DNA from: Nitrospirota bacterium
GTDB taxonomy: Bacteria; Nitrospirota; Nitrospiria; Nitrospirales; UBA8639
Length of the DNA: 8,637 nucleotides
Assembly (NCBI GenBank): GCA_029879555.1
Contig: JAOUQB010000079.1
Coordinates: forward strand, 1 to 8,637
Direction of reading: 5' to 3'
Made by a program: the position numbers and the translations under genes. Under the pieces are notes generated by a model, which was not told where the DNA came from, did no database searches, and saw only the letters and a program-made list of their open reading frames with translations. How positions within the stretch are numbered: position 1 is the stretch's first letter; every line of letters starts with the position of its first letter. Shown in pieces: positions 5,886 to 8,637 of this stretch.

Positions 5886-8637
<2,752 letters not shown>

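Overview
This window is a bacterial chromosomal replication-origin neighbourhood. It carries the conserved block yidC-yidD-rnpA-rpmH on the minus strand and dnaA-dnaN-gyrB on the plus strand. The unusual part is the middle: a histidyl-tRNA synthetase gene (hisS) and two small genes of apparent DsrE/DsrH type lie between rpmH and dnaA. By hand count G+C is about 47% in hisS and 44% in dnaA. The absence of recF between dnaN and gyrB, the two-domain-plus-core type of YidC and the protein styles suggest a Gram-negative bacterium. My best guess is Nitrospirota, possibly a lower-GC Nitrospira relative. That taxonomic guess is inference and was not searched.

Layout. Positions 1-1968 (minus strand) hold the membrane-insertase gene yidC (cut by the left edge), yidD, rnpA and rpmH. 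The last three are chained by start/stop overlaps, with a near-consensus sigma70-type promoter ahead of rpmH. Positions 1969-2158 are a divergent intergenic region with two good back-to-back promoters. Positions 2159-3406 are hisS. Positions 3407-3594 are a very AT-rich spacer with two inverted repeats and a possible promoter. Positions 3595-4218 hold the two small genes. Positions 4219-4499 are the probable origin, with DnaA-box-like 9-mers, AT-rich blocks and a short direct repeat. Positions 4500-8637 hold dnaA, dnaN and the first 524 codons of gyrB.

How the genes work together. DnaA melts the origin beside its own gene, DnaN is the polymerase clamp, and GyrB is the ATPase subunit of gyrase that removes supercoils ahead of the forks. 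RpmH, RnpA, YidD and YidC serve the ribosome, tRNA 5' processing and membrane-protein insertion. HisS charges tRNA-His. A hand count of G and C on the plus strand is C-rich in hisS and the two small genes and G-rich in dnaA. This places the leading/lagging switch between them, so hisS and the small genes would be transcribed head-on to the leftward fork.

I see no mobile element, CRISPR array, tRNA or rRNA here. I found no convincing wholly new system. The most worthwhile items are the small gene pair beside the origin, the origin itself, and a substitution at a coumarin-contact position in GyrB.
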